This document shows, in pieces, positions 25,966 through 45,300 of a stretch of DNA of 64,000 nt. The notes under the pieces are model-generated. The model was not told the origin of the DNA. It saw nothing but the letters and a program-made list of their open reading frames with translations, and searched no databases. Source of the stretch: Lottia gigantea (lineage: Eukaryota > Mollusca > Gastropoda > Lottiidae); assembly GCF_000327385.1 (NCBI RefSeq), contig NW_008709979.1:650950-714949 (forward strand). The letters run 5' to 3'. A program made the translations under genes and the position numbers. The stretch's first letter is position 1; each line of letters begins with the position of its first letter.

Positions 25966-28027
25966 TTAATGTTGTTTACTTTCTATATCATCAGTATGCA
26001 TTTGTTTTCGTGTTAAATCGTATTTCTCTACTTCATCTAATGAACAATCAGTAATTTTAATTGGTCGTTTTGGTGTAAGACCATCTTTTTGTGAACCAAG
26101 ATCGTTAAGAGCTTCTAATACATCCTGTAAAAGAACAGATGAAAACTTACTTAATAATGATACCAATAATTATGCATTCATGAATAATTAGTAAAAAAAA
26201 TGAATGAATAGATGTATAAATACATTATATACAAATTGTACAGTATCAGTTCTATGTGCTTTTGCTGTGGGATTCTGTTTAATAAATACATCTTATTTGA
26301 ATAATTTAAAAGATAATGTATTGAGTCGATGTATTTAGAGTTCGTAGCACATATATTATATAGAGTCCATTATATTGTTATAGTGCATATATAGAGTCCA
26401 GATAAAGAGTACACCGAGTCAATGGACAGATTGAAATATTGAAATACTTACGTATCCTTTGACGATCTTTCCGAAAGCGACGTGTTTATTGTCAAGATAT
26501 CTAGCTCTGGTGAATAAGATGAAGAATTGTGATCCGTTGGTGTCTTGTCCATGATTAGCCATTGAGATAATACCGGCACTGCTGTGGCTGATGACGAAGT
26601 TTTCGTCGTTGAATTTATCACCGAAGATTGATTTGCCTAAAAAATACAGATATTGTAATTATAATGAATACATTAACATAAATTATCCAAAAGATAATAT
26701 ATTTCTTTAAAATATGTTATTATTAAATATATTCTTTACATGGAAGACTTATATATTTAGAAAATTTTTGCCTCTAAAATCTATTATGAAACTTCACTGT
26801 GTGTGTAAAGTCCCCATCTCAAAAAGAAAACAAGAAATGGTATGCTTATACTTACTTCCAGTTCCATCACCAATAGTGACGTCACCACATTGGACTAACA
26901 TATCTTTAACAATTCGATGGCAGTAGGTGTTTTTGTAGTGAAGTTTAGGCTGAAATGATTAATTTATCAATGATTAAGAACATACTTCAAAAGTTCATAA
27001 TGTCGGGCTTTCAGCATGATGTTATTGTGTTCAATACCTAATGCATCTTACACATTAAAGTTTATAAATATGCCACAAAGTATGTTTCAATATAAAAGGA
27101 CAAGTATAGGTCTACGCTATAAAAGAATGCAAAATTATGCTTTTACAAGTACGCGATAAAAATATGCAAGTACATTATAAGATATTATTTTAGTTCTTTG
27201 TACCCATGAGTAAGAAAGAGAAGCATGATGAACTATAGTATCGAGCTATTCAAGTGTAAAGTATTATGTTGTATTGATTTTAGAAACTTGCAACATGTTG
27301 TCAAGAATTTGTATTCTTTAGTCAAGTTTGTCATTGATCTTTACCAGTCTTTAGTTCCACGTCACCAAGACAATGGAAACATTTCTACCACCTCATTACC
27401 CCGTCTGTATAAATATTGATTGAAAATTTGCCACGTGAATACCAATATAATATTATTTGTGGTTTATGCTAATATATTTTTAAGATAAATTTATTTAGCA
27501 TTTTCCTCTTGAAAAATAATAGAAAACCTTCTTTACGAATTTGAATCTTTTGGATATTCTTTATTTCAGTGATATGAATATATTGGAATTGGTTTATAAG
27601 TCTAACCATGCATGTGAAATCGCCAACATTCATTAAGTTTGGTAGTAGTGACGTCATAGTGATTCTCGTATAATCAAAATTGTCTACAGTATAAAGCTTT
27701 ATGTAACACTCTCTCAAATTGCTTAAATTTGAGTATCTTAATGCCTAACTTCTTCTAAAGAAAACTAAAAAATTCTATTAAAAAATCAAATTAACTTACT
27801 CCTTTGTTGCCTCTTTTGAAACCTTTACATATTCCAGCGAAGTTAAGAGCTGTCATGGGAACTGAATCGCCGAATAAACCAATAGTGAAGGTACCTCTGA
27901 AGTCTTCTCCTTCGCCATCGAAATTTTTAACTTCGATACTGACAGTTGCTTCTTGAGTAACGGTGAAGTTTCCGCAATTTCCTACAGCAAGTACTGAGGC
28001 AACGGCAGCGAGGAATAAAAAAGCCAT
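25966..28027 (-). CDS. PPIB: Cyclophilin B-like ER peptidyl-prolyl isomerase (4 exons, 221 aa)
   Basis: An ER-lumen or secreted prolyl isomerase. Minus-strand exons 27800-28027, 26856-26949, 26452-26636 and 25966-26124 give 221 aa, the usual size for cyclophilin B. The signal peptide is residues 1-19 (MAFLFLAAVASVLAVGNCG). The cyclophilin domain has CHRIVKDMLVQCGD with the catalytic Arg and Gln, MANHGQDTNGSQFFI, and RARYLDNKHVAFGK. Three changes from the consensus stand out: Phe to Met and Gly to Cys around the active-site Gln, and Tyr in place of the cyclosporin-binding Trp. The protein may therefore bind cyclosporin weakly, as is known for Trp-less cyclophilins. The C-terminus ends SKQH rather than the vertebrate AIAKE. 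A 5' UTR intron is likely, with an acceptor one base before the ATG and a donor at 28258. It is a paralogue of the convergent cyclophilin at 19506. Confidence 0.92.
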
Positions 28028-28258
28028 TCTGAAATTTGAAAAGATTGAAATGATTATCAATCGTGAAAATCTAACTCATTAACACTTTATATTACGTTTT
28101 AAATTTTAAAAAGTTTAAAATTTCAGAAACAACGTAAAAATAAATTTTACACTAAAGGCAATGTTCATGCATGTAAAAAAAATGTAAAAAATCTTAAAGA
28201 TTCGAAATTCTACCAAATATTTCATTCGAAGGAAGAAGTAAAGAAAAAGTTCACTTAC

Positions 28259-28320
28259 TTTGATGTGTCTAGGTAAAAAGCCAAATTGAAATGAATGATT
28301 TGCTGAGAGAACTGGGGAAC
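28259..28320 (-). other. Probable non-coding first exon of cyclophilin B-like gene
   Basis: A minus-strand donor (ATCAAA then GTAAGT, at 28258) pairs with the acceptor after 28028. This mirrors the 5' UTR intron of the paralogue. The upstream edge is not determined. Confidence 0.5.
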
Positions 28321-28340
28321 TTTTAAAGAAAATTCAATGC

Positions 28341-28352
28341 CACGACGTCGTG
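28341..28352. promoter_or_regulatory. Palindromic ACGT-core promoter element CACGACGTCGTG
   Basis: A perfect 12-bp palindrome lies just upstream of the probable first exon of the cyclophilin B-like gene. Its ACGT core and CCACG half resemble ATF6/XBP1 stress elements, and CCAAT boxes occur within 25 bp on both strands. Spacing does not match the strict ERSE (CCAAT-N9-CCACG), so the call is tentative. Confidence 0.4.
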
Positions 28353-30480
28353 TAATTGGGAGCCAATGAGCGGCATCTCAACTGGCGAAAATCGACAAAT
28401 AAGCGTAATCGACCCAAGGTAAATCCACGTATTTTTACAGTCTTTTCATGGTGCTAGTATTGGGGATTGGGTTAATATGTTTTTAAGTTAAAGAGAGATG
28501 ACATGTTAAATTACAACGTGGCTGTATTGTTAAATACTATAGCTGAACATCTGTAATACTATTTCATTGTCATTAGTCAAATTTAATTGCTTTGTCATGG
28601 AATAATGCATTCCTTTACATCTTTCATTCTTAATCCTTAAAATTTTCATATTGTATTAACCTGTTTCACAGCTTTCATCTCACGGTAAAACGTGTAATAT
28701 TTCATGCACGGGATAGCCTTGTTAGATACTGCGCTGTTTCGTTTCCAAGCATTTTGGAACCACGATGATATTCGAAAATGCCTAAAAAGGAGGCCTTTCC
28801 CTAATGAGAGACAAAGAGTATCGAAATTTATCTAAAATAAGAAATGGTTTGTACTCTCACTTTATTTCTAACAAACTTAGAGTACGATTTCTACACAAAA
28901 TTACCCCAAATATGAGTCATTTTTCCAATTTTTCTGTGGGGACAACTCTCTCAGATGCTTCATGGGAGGTTTGAGCCTATGCGCTTCCCCATTGGAGGAG
29001 GGAAAGGGGGGGGGGGGGGGGGTCGATGTCTTTTTGTGGAAAATGAATAAAGCCTCCTTACATAAAACATGATATACACTTGTAAATTGAACAACGTAAA
29101 AACATGTTGAATAAAAGATCAATTAGGATTGAGCAAGTGCAATAAATTCCAACTGAATAAGAATATCTTAGTGTTTGTAAGACAATCGAATTTAGAATTT
29201 AGACCCATACAAATACTATATATTTTTATATATATATCATCATACTTTTTGTATTGAGATACTTTTCCATATTTGGATGATCTGTAGGTCTGTCTAATAC
29301 TAATATAGAAACGGTAGTTTCATTTCTTTGACATTTCACATTGCCTCATGTATTTAATGGGACAGAAGCGTCACTTTTTTTTACCTATCTGAAACGGGAT
29401 TTTTTTGTAGCTAATCCAATCAGTAATAGTATTCAAAGCTCACCATCGAAATTGGAGACTTCAAATCCATGTGTGTCCAGAATTAACCGCATTTGAAAAA
29501 TAAAAAGACGAGTCGTCTTTTCTTGAGACACTGCCATATATAGAAAAGACAACTATACGGAATTTCTAGTTTGAGATATTTTTAAAAGGAATTTTTCCGA
29601 TTTTCGTACATTTCTAGTAGCCTACTTCTGAAGACTTCTGAATATATTTAAGACTCAAATCAACTCCCCAAAATAGGACATATGTCCCTTCCCTTTAACT
29701 ACAGTAACTGTTGACGTAAACAATAATTTACAGATTCTGTGTGGGCTTAATGAATAAATACGGTATCTATAAATCAAGAATACATATCAATTTGGATTTT
29801 TAGAAATATGGAATATGGATTCGGATGATTAGATACTCTCAAGTTTTGTTCACACCGATAAATGTTTTGAAAATACTTTCATATTTGATGCAATATGTGT
29901 AAGGTCTTTGATATTCAAAAGAGTGGAAGAACTTTTCCACGTTTACTATTCCACGTGAAATGAATAGTAAAATCTGTATTGATTGTCGATCATCTTGTAG
30001 TGGACAATATAATAGATATTATTTCATCATTTATTCAAGATGTTGTCCAAGCTTTAATCAAACTATTCTATTGTCCAGTTTTACACATCATCATGTTCAA
30101 AAAAACACACTCATTAATCTTAAAGGGATGTTATCTAAATATTTGATAAGGAAGTTTAGAGTCAAAACTACCCCTATCGGTGTATATCGGACGCCAAGTT
30201 TCCATCCAATTAAAACAAAACACACTGTAGAAGCTTAGATAGAAAGCCACTTCCAGATCATTATTAATTACAATAATATAGTAATAACTTTATCCGATGA
30301 TGAAGAGTAGGAAATACCCACACAGGGGATACAGGGGATGGAGTGGGGTGTGTGTGTTGGTGGAGGGGAAAGGGGGTGGGGGCATTAGGTAAATGGATTG
30401 TACCCCTAGTGGTGCAGAAAAGTAGAGCCTTAAACACTCCATTCACTTCAAGTCAGAGTATTTTTGTCTGTAACAATAAA
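28353..30480. other. Intergenic DNA
   Basis: No gene can be supported. It holds a run of 17 G at 29006-29022 and a G-rich strand at about 30330-30385. A small open frame at 29960-30238 looks random and has no family features. Confidence 0.6.
29006..29022 (+). repeat. Poly-G tract (17 bases)
   Basis: Seventeen consecutive G bases in otherwise AT-rich DNA. The run could form a G-quadruplex and is prone to length error in sequencing. Confidence 0.9.
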
Positions 30481-32562
30481 ACAAGCATGATTTCTTTTTT
30501 TTTCACATTCATTTATTTCAAATTAAATAACAACATTGCTCTTGGCAGTTTTACAAAATATAATTTAACACACAATTTGACATGACTTATAAAACTTCAA
30601 ATGTTGATGTAACAATTTTTAAGTTAAAGTGTGGATGTCCATTGTCCAAAAGTTTCCAATATAATTTCCTATATGATTCATTGTATAACAGCTTAATTTA
30701 GGACACACACACTTTAAGAAGAAATTGTAGACATATTTATGTTAATACTGACAGATATGTCTAGACACATTTAGAAACTAATATTGTTAATAAACACTAT
30801 CACAGCTAAAACCAACAGCTAACACATTTCTTAATTGATGGTATAGAGGAATTTCAGGCAAATTGAACAAATTTTATTAAGGATTTTGCATTCTACAAAT
30901 AATATTATAGCACAAAGTCTTGGCAGAGCACAAAATAAATACCCTTCTCTCAAGACATTATTTTTGCAAATAAACAGTGAAAGTGTCCCTTTTCATGTAT
31001 GAACATTTGAAAAAATTTTATAGTTTAATATTGCACTTGCTCTTTTCATAAAATAAATAAATTATATAAAGTAAATAAATTTGGAAGAGATATGTCATTT
31101 GGATTCCTCTAGTGTCTCCAGATTCAAATGTAACCCCTACGCCTGCAGATCAATATTACTGTCAATACAGACTTGTTGCTCTTTAGTTTTCCTAAAAATA
31201 TTAAATTGGCCAATTACTTTGGAGAGAAACTGAGTGGTTATTACAAATTGGGATTCCAACATAATTACTTTCATGCAGTACTGTATTTGATTCTACTGGC
31301 ATTGGTTGAAGTTTAACTTATTACCCAGCTCCAGTAGAACTGGGCAAAAGCCTTGATCAATTAAAACTCAGTGACAGGAATATCTACCTGCAGGCTCAAG
31401 GGCTAGATGACTAACCCTTGAAGATTTAAGTTGGGCTATGATATGAGTCTTAAAGTCTGTCAACATGTTTTTATAGATCAATAAAGATGATCAATGATTA
31501 AATCCTATCTTATAACCTGGTCACAGCTTGTTATATCAATATAATAATTGAAGATATTATCATTCCTTAAGAAGATTAAAGATCAATCTGTTAGCTATCT
31601 GTCATTAAAATGCCAGTGCTGTAAAATACAAGTTTTCTTAACAAAATGGTAAATGGAAACAACACATCTAGGGATGGCTTAAAGTGAGAATAGACAAAGT
31701 ATGGTGTCTGGTATAGTGTACAGTGTGTGATAATCTACAATGTAGAAAATAGTAGAAGCCCATCATGTACGCACCAGTACCTTGTATGTTGGTTCTTGTA
31801 TTTCCAACTGTATTGATTATTTCGCACCCTACACCACACCTCGTCTATTCGTGGCTTATGGCAGTCTAAATCATACTCATATCTATGATCTGGAGTAAAC
31901 TTGTGTCCAGAATGACCAACTAAAATAAACTGTTTTTTACCATCTCAGGATGTACATTATTTTTTGATATTCAATAATTGAGGAGCATAGACTGGCAGTT
32001 CTCAGCATTTAACTGAACTTTCCCTACATTTGCCATTGAATTCTTCTTTTTCAAACATTTCAGTATTTCAAAGAATTTTCACCATCATGTTTCCACAAAT
32101 GTTTGAAATTACCCACAATAACCAGTCCACAGTAGTCCTGTGTGTTTTTCTGTGATATATTTTGACTATTATGTTTTTCATAGTATTAAACATATAATAT
32201 TCAAATATAATACATGCACATAAAGAAATAATTATAAAAAATGTGGATTTCATAAAATAAATAAAATGATTATATTGTCATGTATAAAAGAGAAATGATG
32301 TATAAAATTAAAGCAGGCAAGATGATATATATAAATATATTCAAAGATAAAATATTGCACAAAATGAAATGGATTTTATAAAAACTAAATAGACAAATAA
32401 ATATTTGATCAACATTTTTTGAATCTATGCAAAGAAAATTAATGATGGAATTGTCAAAGGGATTGCTACTAAAAATACTGTACTAAGCTCATTGGTTGCT
32501 GGCATCCTACATCTAACCTAGTCAGTAGCATTGAAATTTATAAGTAATGCAGCATGGTTGAT

Positions 32563-32770
32563 AACATAATACACATAAACTTGGTTGTTAACAGTTTACA
32601 CATGGAACTTGGTTTTTAACATTATGCACATGAAACTTGGTTGTAAACATAATGCACATGAATGTGGTTGTAAACATTTTACACATGGAACTTGGTTGTT
32701 AACATTATGCACATGAAACTGGGTAGTTAACATTGTGCACATGAAACTTGGTTGTTAAAATTTTACAGGT
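32563..32770. repeat. About 29-bp tandem repeat, 7 diverged copies
   Basis: Units built on AAACTTGGTTGTTAACAT followed by TATGCACATG or TTACACATGG recur about seven times. Divergence between units is moderate, so the array is older than the one at 56166. Confidence 0.85.
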
Positions 32771-34369
32771 AAATTGAATGTTTGTAATGTAAATGTTATA
32801 ACCATTGAATGATAAAGTCTGATATAAAAACTTTCTGTTAAGCTTTGAAATATAATATTTTTTACTTAGAAAAGTTTACATAAAAACCATCAATTATCAA
32901 ACAGACTGGATATTGTCAGTATCTTATTGTAATATGGTACTGCTATTATGAAACTAAGAACAAAACACACAAAAGTCACAAGATAAAAAGGTTGTACATA
33001 AATAACTTTTCAAAATAATGTGATTTATATGATACAAAATTTGAAGGTCTTCACAAGGTGGCCATTTTAATTTGAAAACTGCAAAATATACAGTCCTTGA
33101 ATTATCAGCATTTTTGATCAGAATTCCAAAAGATTCTAAAATATAAGATATTTTAATATACATCAAAAGGTTTTGCAATTTGCTTTAAGTAGCATAATAC
33201 ATTATATTATTTTAATTCAAACAGATCAGCTGATAAAGTCAATAATTCAAGGCTTGCATTTGCTTCTTTCAAGTGAAAACCTTCAGCTTATGTGGTTTAT
33301 TCTATAAAAATCAGAGACCAGCTCTTCTAAAGCTACAATGAGCCCTATTATAAAAAGACAAAAATATTTTAAAATTCTTCTATGTCGATTGTTACAGCAT
33401 TATTTTTATAATGATTCTAGATCGCGAGGAAAATGGCTTAAGGCTATGATCAACATACATTAGTATTAGTGTTTGAAATGTATAATATCAAATTTTATCA
33501 AGAAATTTTACCAGAATGATACAGAACAGATGACTACCAATTTTCAAAAGAATTTTTTTTAGTTGCTTGTCTAAAAATATCAAAGAATTATTTATATAAG
33601 TGTACCATGAGTTCTACAACTTGCTGTTTCAGTGACTAATTTGAAGGTATTACATAACTGGAATTTCAATTTTTAACAAATAAGCCATTTTGTACTATTT
33701 TATTATAATGCTTTTTTTCCTGCAGGTTACTACATTTGCAATCCATGATCTGACAAGATATTTAAGTTGTGTGTTATCTGAAATTTGATCTTATCGTAAT
33801 AAATGTTTTCACAATTTAAGCTTACCAGTCAAAACACTGATAAAGTGAAAAGATCCGAACAACTTTGAAAGATCATAGATAGCAAATGGAGTCACCTAGA
33901 GAAAAACCTGAAACAACACACTGAGGTTAACATTATAATCACTACAACTATTTCTATGTCAATATATGCCATTATGGTAAAAGGGGTGGGGTAAACTCTA
34001 TTATTACAATTAATACATTCACAATATTTTGGCAAGGGATATTATACAAAATTATATTTACATCTACTGAATTTATAGCTCCAGTTTTAATTCATTTCAA
34101 TAGGTAGAAATTAATAGCTAAACATTGCACATTGATTTCTATCTTAGAAAATTTCTATCTGACCCCTCAAATCTCAAAAGCAAAAAAGCACTTTGGTCCA
34201 ACTAACTAAAAACAAAACAAAGAATAATTTCATAAAAAATATAACAAAATACAACTATAGTAGAGCTAAGATATAAATGCACCTTCAGTGTTCATTCAAA
34301 ACATAAAGAATAACAATTACTTTCAGATACTTTAAGTAAAATTGTATACAATATGAGTTTGGATACAGT

Positions 34370-34450
34370 TTGGATACAGCTATTGATTTATCTGTATTTT
34401 CCAGTCATGTCTGATTGGAGCATAAAAATAGCTGACTGCAATTTTAGGAC
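34370..34450 (+). repeat. Dispersed repeat fragment (shared with 59845-59925)
   Basis: TTGATTTATCTGTATTTTCC, then TCATGTCTGATTGGAGC, then CTGACTGCAATTTT recur in the same order at 59845-59925 in the LONP1 gene. This marks a low-copy interspersed repeat of unknown class. Confidence 0.7.
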
Positions 34451-35937
34451 ATTTTCTACGTAAATTTTTACTAGATTTTTTGGATTTTTCATTTAATCTC
34501 CATGAAATTGCTACAAGATCTAAATTACGTCTTAATATTGATGGTTGGAAACTTTTAACAATCCTGGTTTCAATTACTATCTATTTTACCTTTAAAATAA
34601 AGGAAACTGCTTGTATTTTTGTATTGAATTGTCACAGAATGTATGTTAATATCTTTGTTCCACTATACTACTTGATTCCAAACAATGTCAATGATTTAAT
34701 CATTATCAATTATTTTGATTTTAAATTCGATTTTGCACAGCAAACATTGCAAAAATGAAGAGATTAGTTCAAAAATGAAAATAAATTGTCAAAGTAGATA
34801 TATGAATAAACAGTTGATCAGAAACTCAGATATATATATAAATATATATTGTAAAAATAAATAAAATATCATGTGACCAAAACAAATTCACCAGTTTATG
34901 GTGGCAAAGTGTTAATAATAATAAAACATACAATACTTTGATTTTGTAAAAATTACAAAAAGTTGTATAAGCTTACATGTATTATCAAGCAAATAAGAGA
35001 GATTTTTGAAGCAGGCTTAGTCATATACCCCGTCAGCTTTTAATAAATGAAATGTCTCCAATTTCCTACTTTAGACGCAAATAAAATTGACTGATTATGC
35101 TTTTCATGTGAACATAATATCAGCTTCAAAAGAATTCTGTTAATCTTAGCTTGACTTGTGTTGATAAAAATATAAAGTAAGTTTATATATGATAAATCTT
35201 ATTGTAAGCAAGGGCAATAACAAACATACATCCAAATTCATGAAATCAAAAATTATGAAAGCGTACAAAAATGGCAAAATAAAAATATAAACTTGACAAA
35301 TCCCATTATTCTTATCAAAAATATTCTATCAAGCCCTACTTCATCTATATCATATGGTCCACTACATATCTTTAACTATATTTAACTATGTTACTTCTAA
35401 ATGTATTATCAAAGACCTCATTGTCATTATGTTATAGTCAAATGTCTAGATATTCATATTTAACATTACAGTTTGGCAATAAAACAAATTACAGGCATGT
35501 TGTTCCAATGTTTCACATAAGAAAGAAATACAGGTTTGAATTCACCTTTAAAAGACTGTTTGATTGTTGAATTAGATATCAATCTTTCAGGTCTATCTTT
35601 CACTACCAAACTTATATTTATTTAAAAACTAGAATTTTAACTGACAATAAATCCAAAATTCACATATATGAATCAAAAATCCTCAATTTCAGACTTAAAA
35701 TTGATAACTAAAACTAGAATCTGCCTTATTAAGTTAAATTCATTATCCATGGGAGATAACTGCAGAATAATTAGCTACAGCAATAATCTGAGCTCTTTGT
35801 GCTAAGAGAGAAAATAAGGTTGATTTAGTATTCAAATGATACCGTCTATATAAGTTTGGACAGATCTTAAATGCCTTCATAAATGGATTTTAACAAAATT
35901 AAAACTGTCTTGGATTTGGGCTGGTTGATAATAAACA

Positions 35938-36062
35938 ATATTATTGTCTGAGCAAGTACGTTAGTATGTTAATTTTTGTCCATTTTATTGAAGTGAATTT
36001 GAATAAAGGCTTCAAAACAGAACTGATAATCTTAGAATGACATGGCAAGACTACGTGTGTCT
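35938..36062 (+). repeat. Fragment of an inverted-repeat element (family of 54609-54968)
   Basis: Begins TATTGTCTGAGCAA and continues TTTTTGTCCATTTTATTGAA, then CTTCAAAACAG and AATCTTAGAATGACAT. The same ordered blocks form the ends of the element at 54609-54968 and a fragment at 51630-51745. Confidence 0.75.
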
Positions 36063-36577
36063 ATACGTTGTTAATTCTGCTGAATTTTGAAACAGGGAAA
36101 CAAGGCCATTTTGATCAACCACCTGATACGAATGCAGTCCTAACCTTCTTCTGTTTTTTTCTAGTGAGACAATAGCTTTAATTAATTCTAGTTTCAATGG
36201 GCAAAATTCAATATCCTAAAGAACTTGTTCAGGCAATAACTTCATCAATAATTATATTATATATTTCACAATGAAACATATTTTATCAAAATGAATTCTA
36301 TGGCCATATACCATCTTCAAGTTATCACATAGACGTATTGCAACTGGAATCTCATTTGATATTATATAAAATAATTATTTAGTATCTGGACAGAATTTTA
36401 TTATTAACTTAAATAAAATAAAAATATGTACCTTCTGTATAAAAACATAATATCCTCAACTTACTGTTTGAGTATTAAGTTTCAAATCAGTACAGTATCA
36501 TACAGCACTATAATAATACAGTTGAGCACATACATCAAAATAACAGGGGATAATCATCATTATAGTGATAACATATA

Positions 36578-43759
<7,182 letters not shown>

Positions 43760-45300
43760 TTTACCTGTTGGCACGGTTGGAAGTCGTCAATGGGGAGCTA
43801 AAGACCAACTTTCAACGAAAATGTAATGGCATTCTACAGTCTTTTCCATTTTCTGTTGTGGAAATTTACTGGAACCGGAAGTGCCTTTGTGATTCTCGAA
43901 GATCCGACATAAATTTACTGACACTCAAATATTTTGACAAAACTGATAATGCACCATATATATCAAAAATAAATTTATATTGCATCTGTCAAAATATAAT
44001 GTTTTGAAATATTTTATTTATGTTTATATAAAAAAATTACTAAAAATACCCTCCAATGAAATAATTATTTTGTTTTTATCCGATTTGGTGGTAACAAAAG
44101 TGTACCCAATATCTTTTCAACTACAACTAAAAAGCGTAACCAATGCAGCTGATAATCATAGGCCGAAATTAAACTATGCCTACTACCCGTGCAATGTTTG
44201 TCCTGGCATCTTGAACTTCTAAGTCATTAAAAACTAACAGACAGAAACAGATTATCATTCAAATAACCCTTTTAAGTTCCATGTAATACTTTTATGCATT
44301 GATAAAGGGACGCTATGCACACACGACTACAGCTAATTCTGGAATAGTCATTGTGTTATATTTTTCAAATAAATCTATGGGAGAAGCCAATCACCCGTCA
44401 AAGAGATTTATACTTTTAATTCATTTAAAAGGCATTAGTGGGTGTATAATCCACCACTCAAACTTAACTCACTGAGCTCTGAATATCAGTCTTTTCAAAA
44501 GGAAAATTCCCTCGGCCTCACGATTTTATAAGATTGAAATTGACTTGCATTAAGATTGAAATTGACTTGCATATCTTAAACATACTTTATAAGACCTGGG
44601 TAAACTAAGAATTGTTCATGGGGGTAGTGGGGGAAGTATTCAATAAAAAATATAGACGGCAAACATTTGATTTATGTATTTCACTGTAAGTCAATTTATT
44701 GTTGTGATGGGGGGCGAGTTTCAAAGGATAGATTCCAATTGACACTTCGTCATTACTTCAGTGGCCGATAAACACAGGGAGATAACTCTTCATAAGACAT
44801 GTTATTTCAAGACCACAATATGTTAGACCATGATATTATAATATGTCATTATTTAACATAGACAAAGTTACACATTCAATTTTTATATCATCTTTCCTGA
44901 TATTATATTTTCATTATAAGAGCTGATAAAATACATTTAACAATTACTATTCATCTATTATGTTGAATTTAATGGCTGATTGGAGATGAAATAAAAAGGT
45001 TGACATTTTAACGACAAACAATTGGATCTGATTGATATTTACACATCTTCTCAAGCACCATGCTTAATATGTTCACAGATGTCTTTTTCTGGTAATAAAA
45101 CTTCAAACTATTGCATAATCAATATTTCTTATATTGAGATTTTTCCTAAAAAACAAAATCCCTTTTAGAACAAATAAAACCATTGTCTTATTTGAATTAA
45201 CATTAAAACTTGAATCTAAACAAAAATTGAACATACATTACGACAAATATTCTTTTTTCATTCAAAAATACTTATGCTTATAAAATATAGTGATGAACAC
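43760..45300. other. Upstream region of arrestin gene and 3' flank of NKRF-like gene
   Basis: No coding exon is visible. It should hold the arrestin promoter and 5' UTR and the 3' UTR of the NKRF-like gene. A 22-bp direct duplication (TAAGATTGAAATTGACTTGC core, two copies) lies at 44528-44573. Confidence 0.5.

Larger units (their letters stand above)
30505..36577 (-). other. Gene-poor stretch, possible long 3' UTR of the arrestin gene
   Basis: No protein-coding exon is visible on either strand in about 6 kb. The minus strand has AATAAATGAATGTGAAAAAA at about 30505-30525, a plausible polyadenylation end, and many ATTTA motifs lie between it and the arrestin stop at 36578. Regulated alpha-arrestin mRNAs often have long AU-rich 3' UTRs, but a 6-kb UTR here is inference. 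Contents also include a tandem repeat at 32563-32770 and two dispersed-repeat fragments (34370-34450, 35938-36062). Confidence 0.35.

Noticed and set aside
29960-30238. 92-codon open frame, plus strand
   Set aside because: No splice context, no domain, composition like the surrounding non-coding DNA.
34480-34758. 92-codon open frame, plus strand
   Set aside because: AT-rich and Ile/Phe-rich as expected by chance; it begins next to a dispersed repeat.
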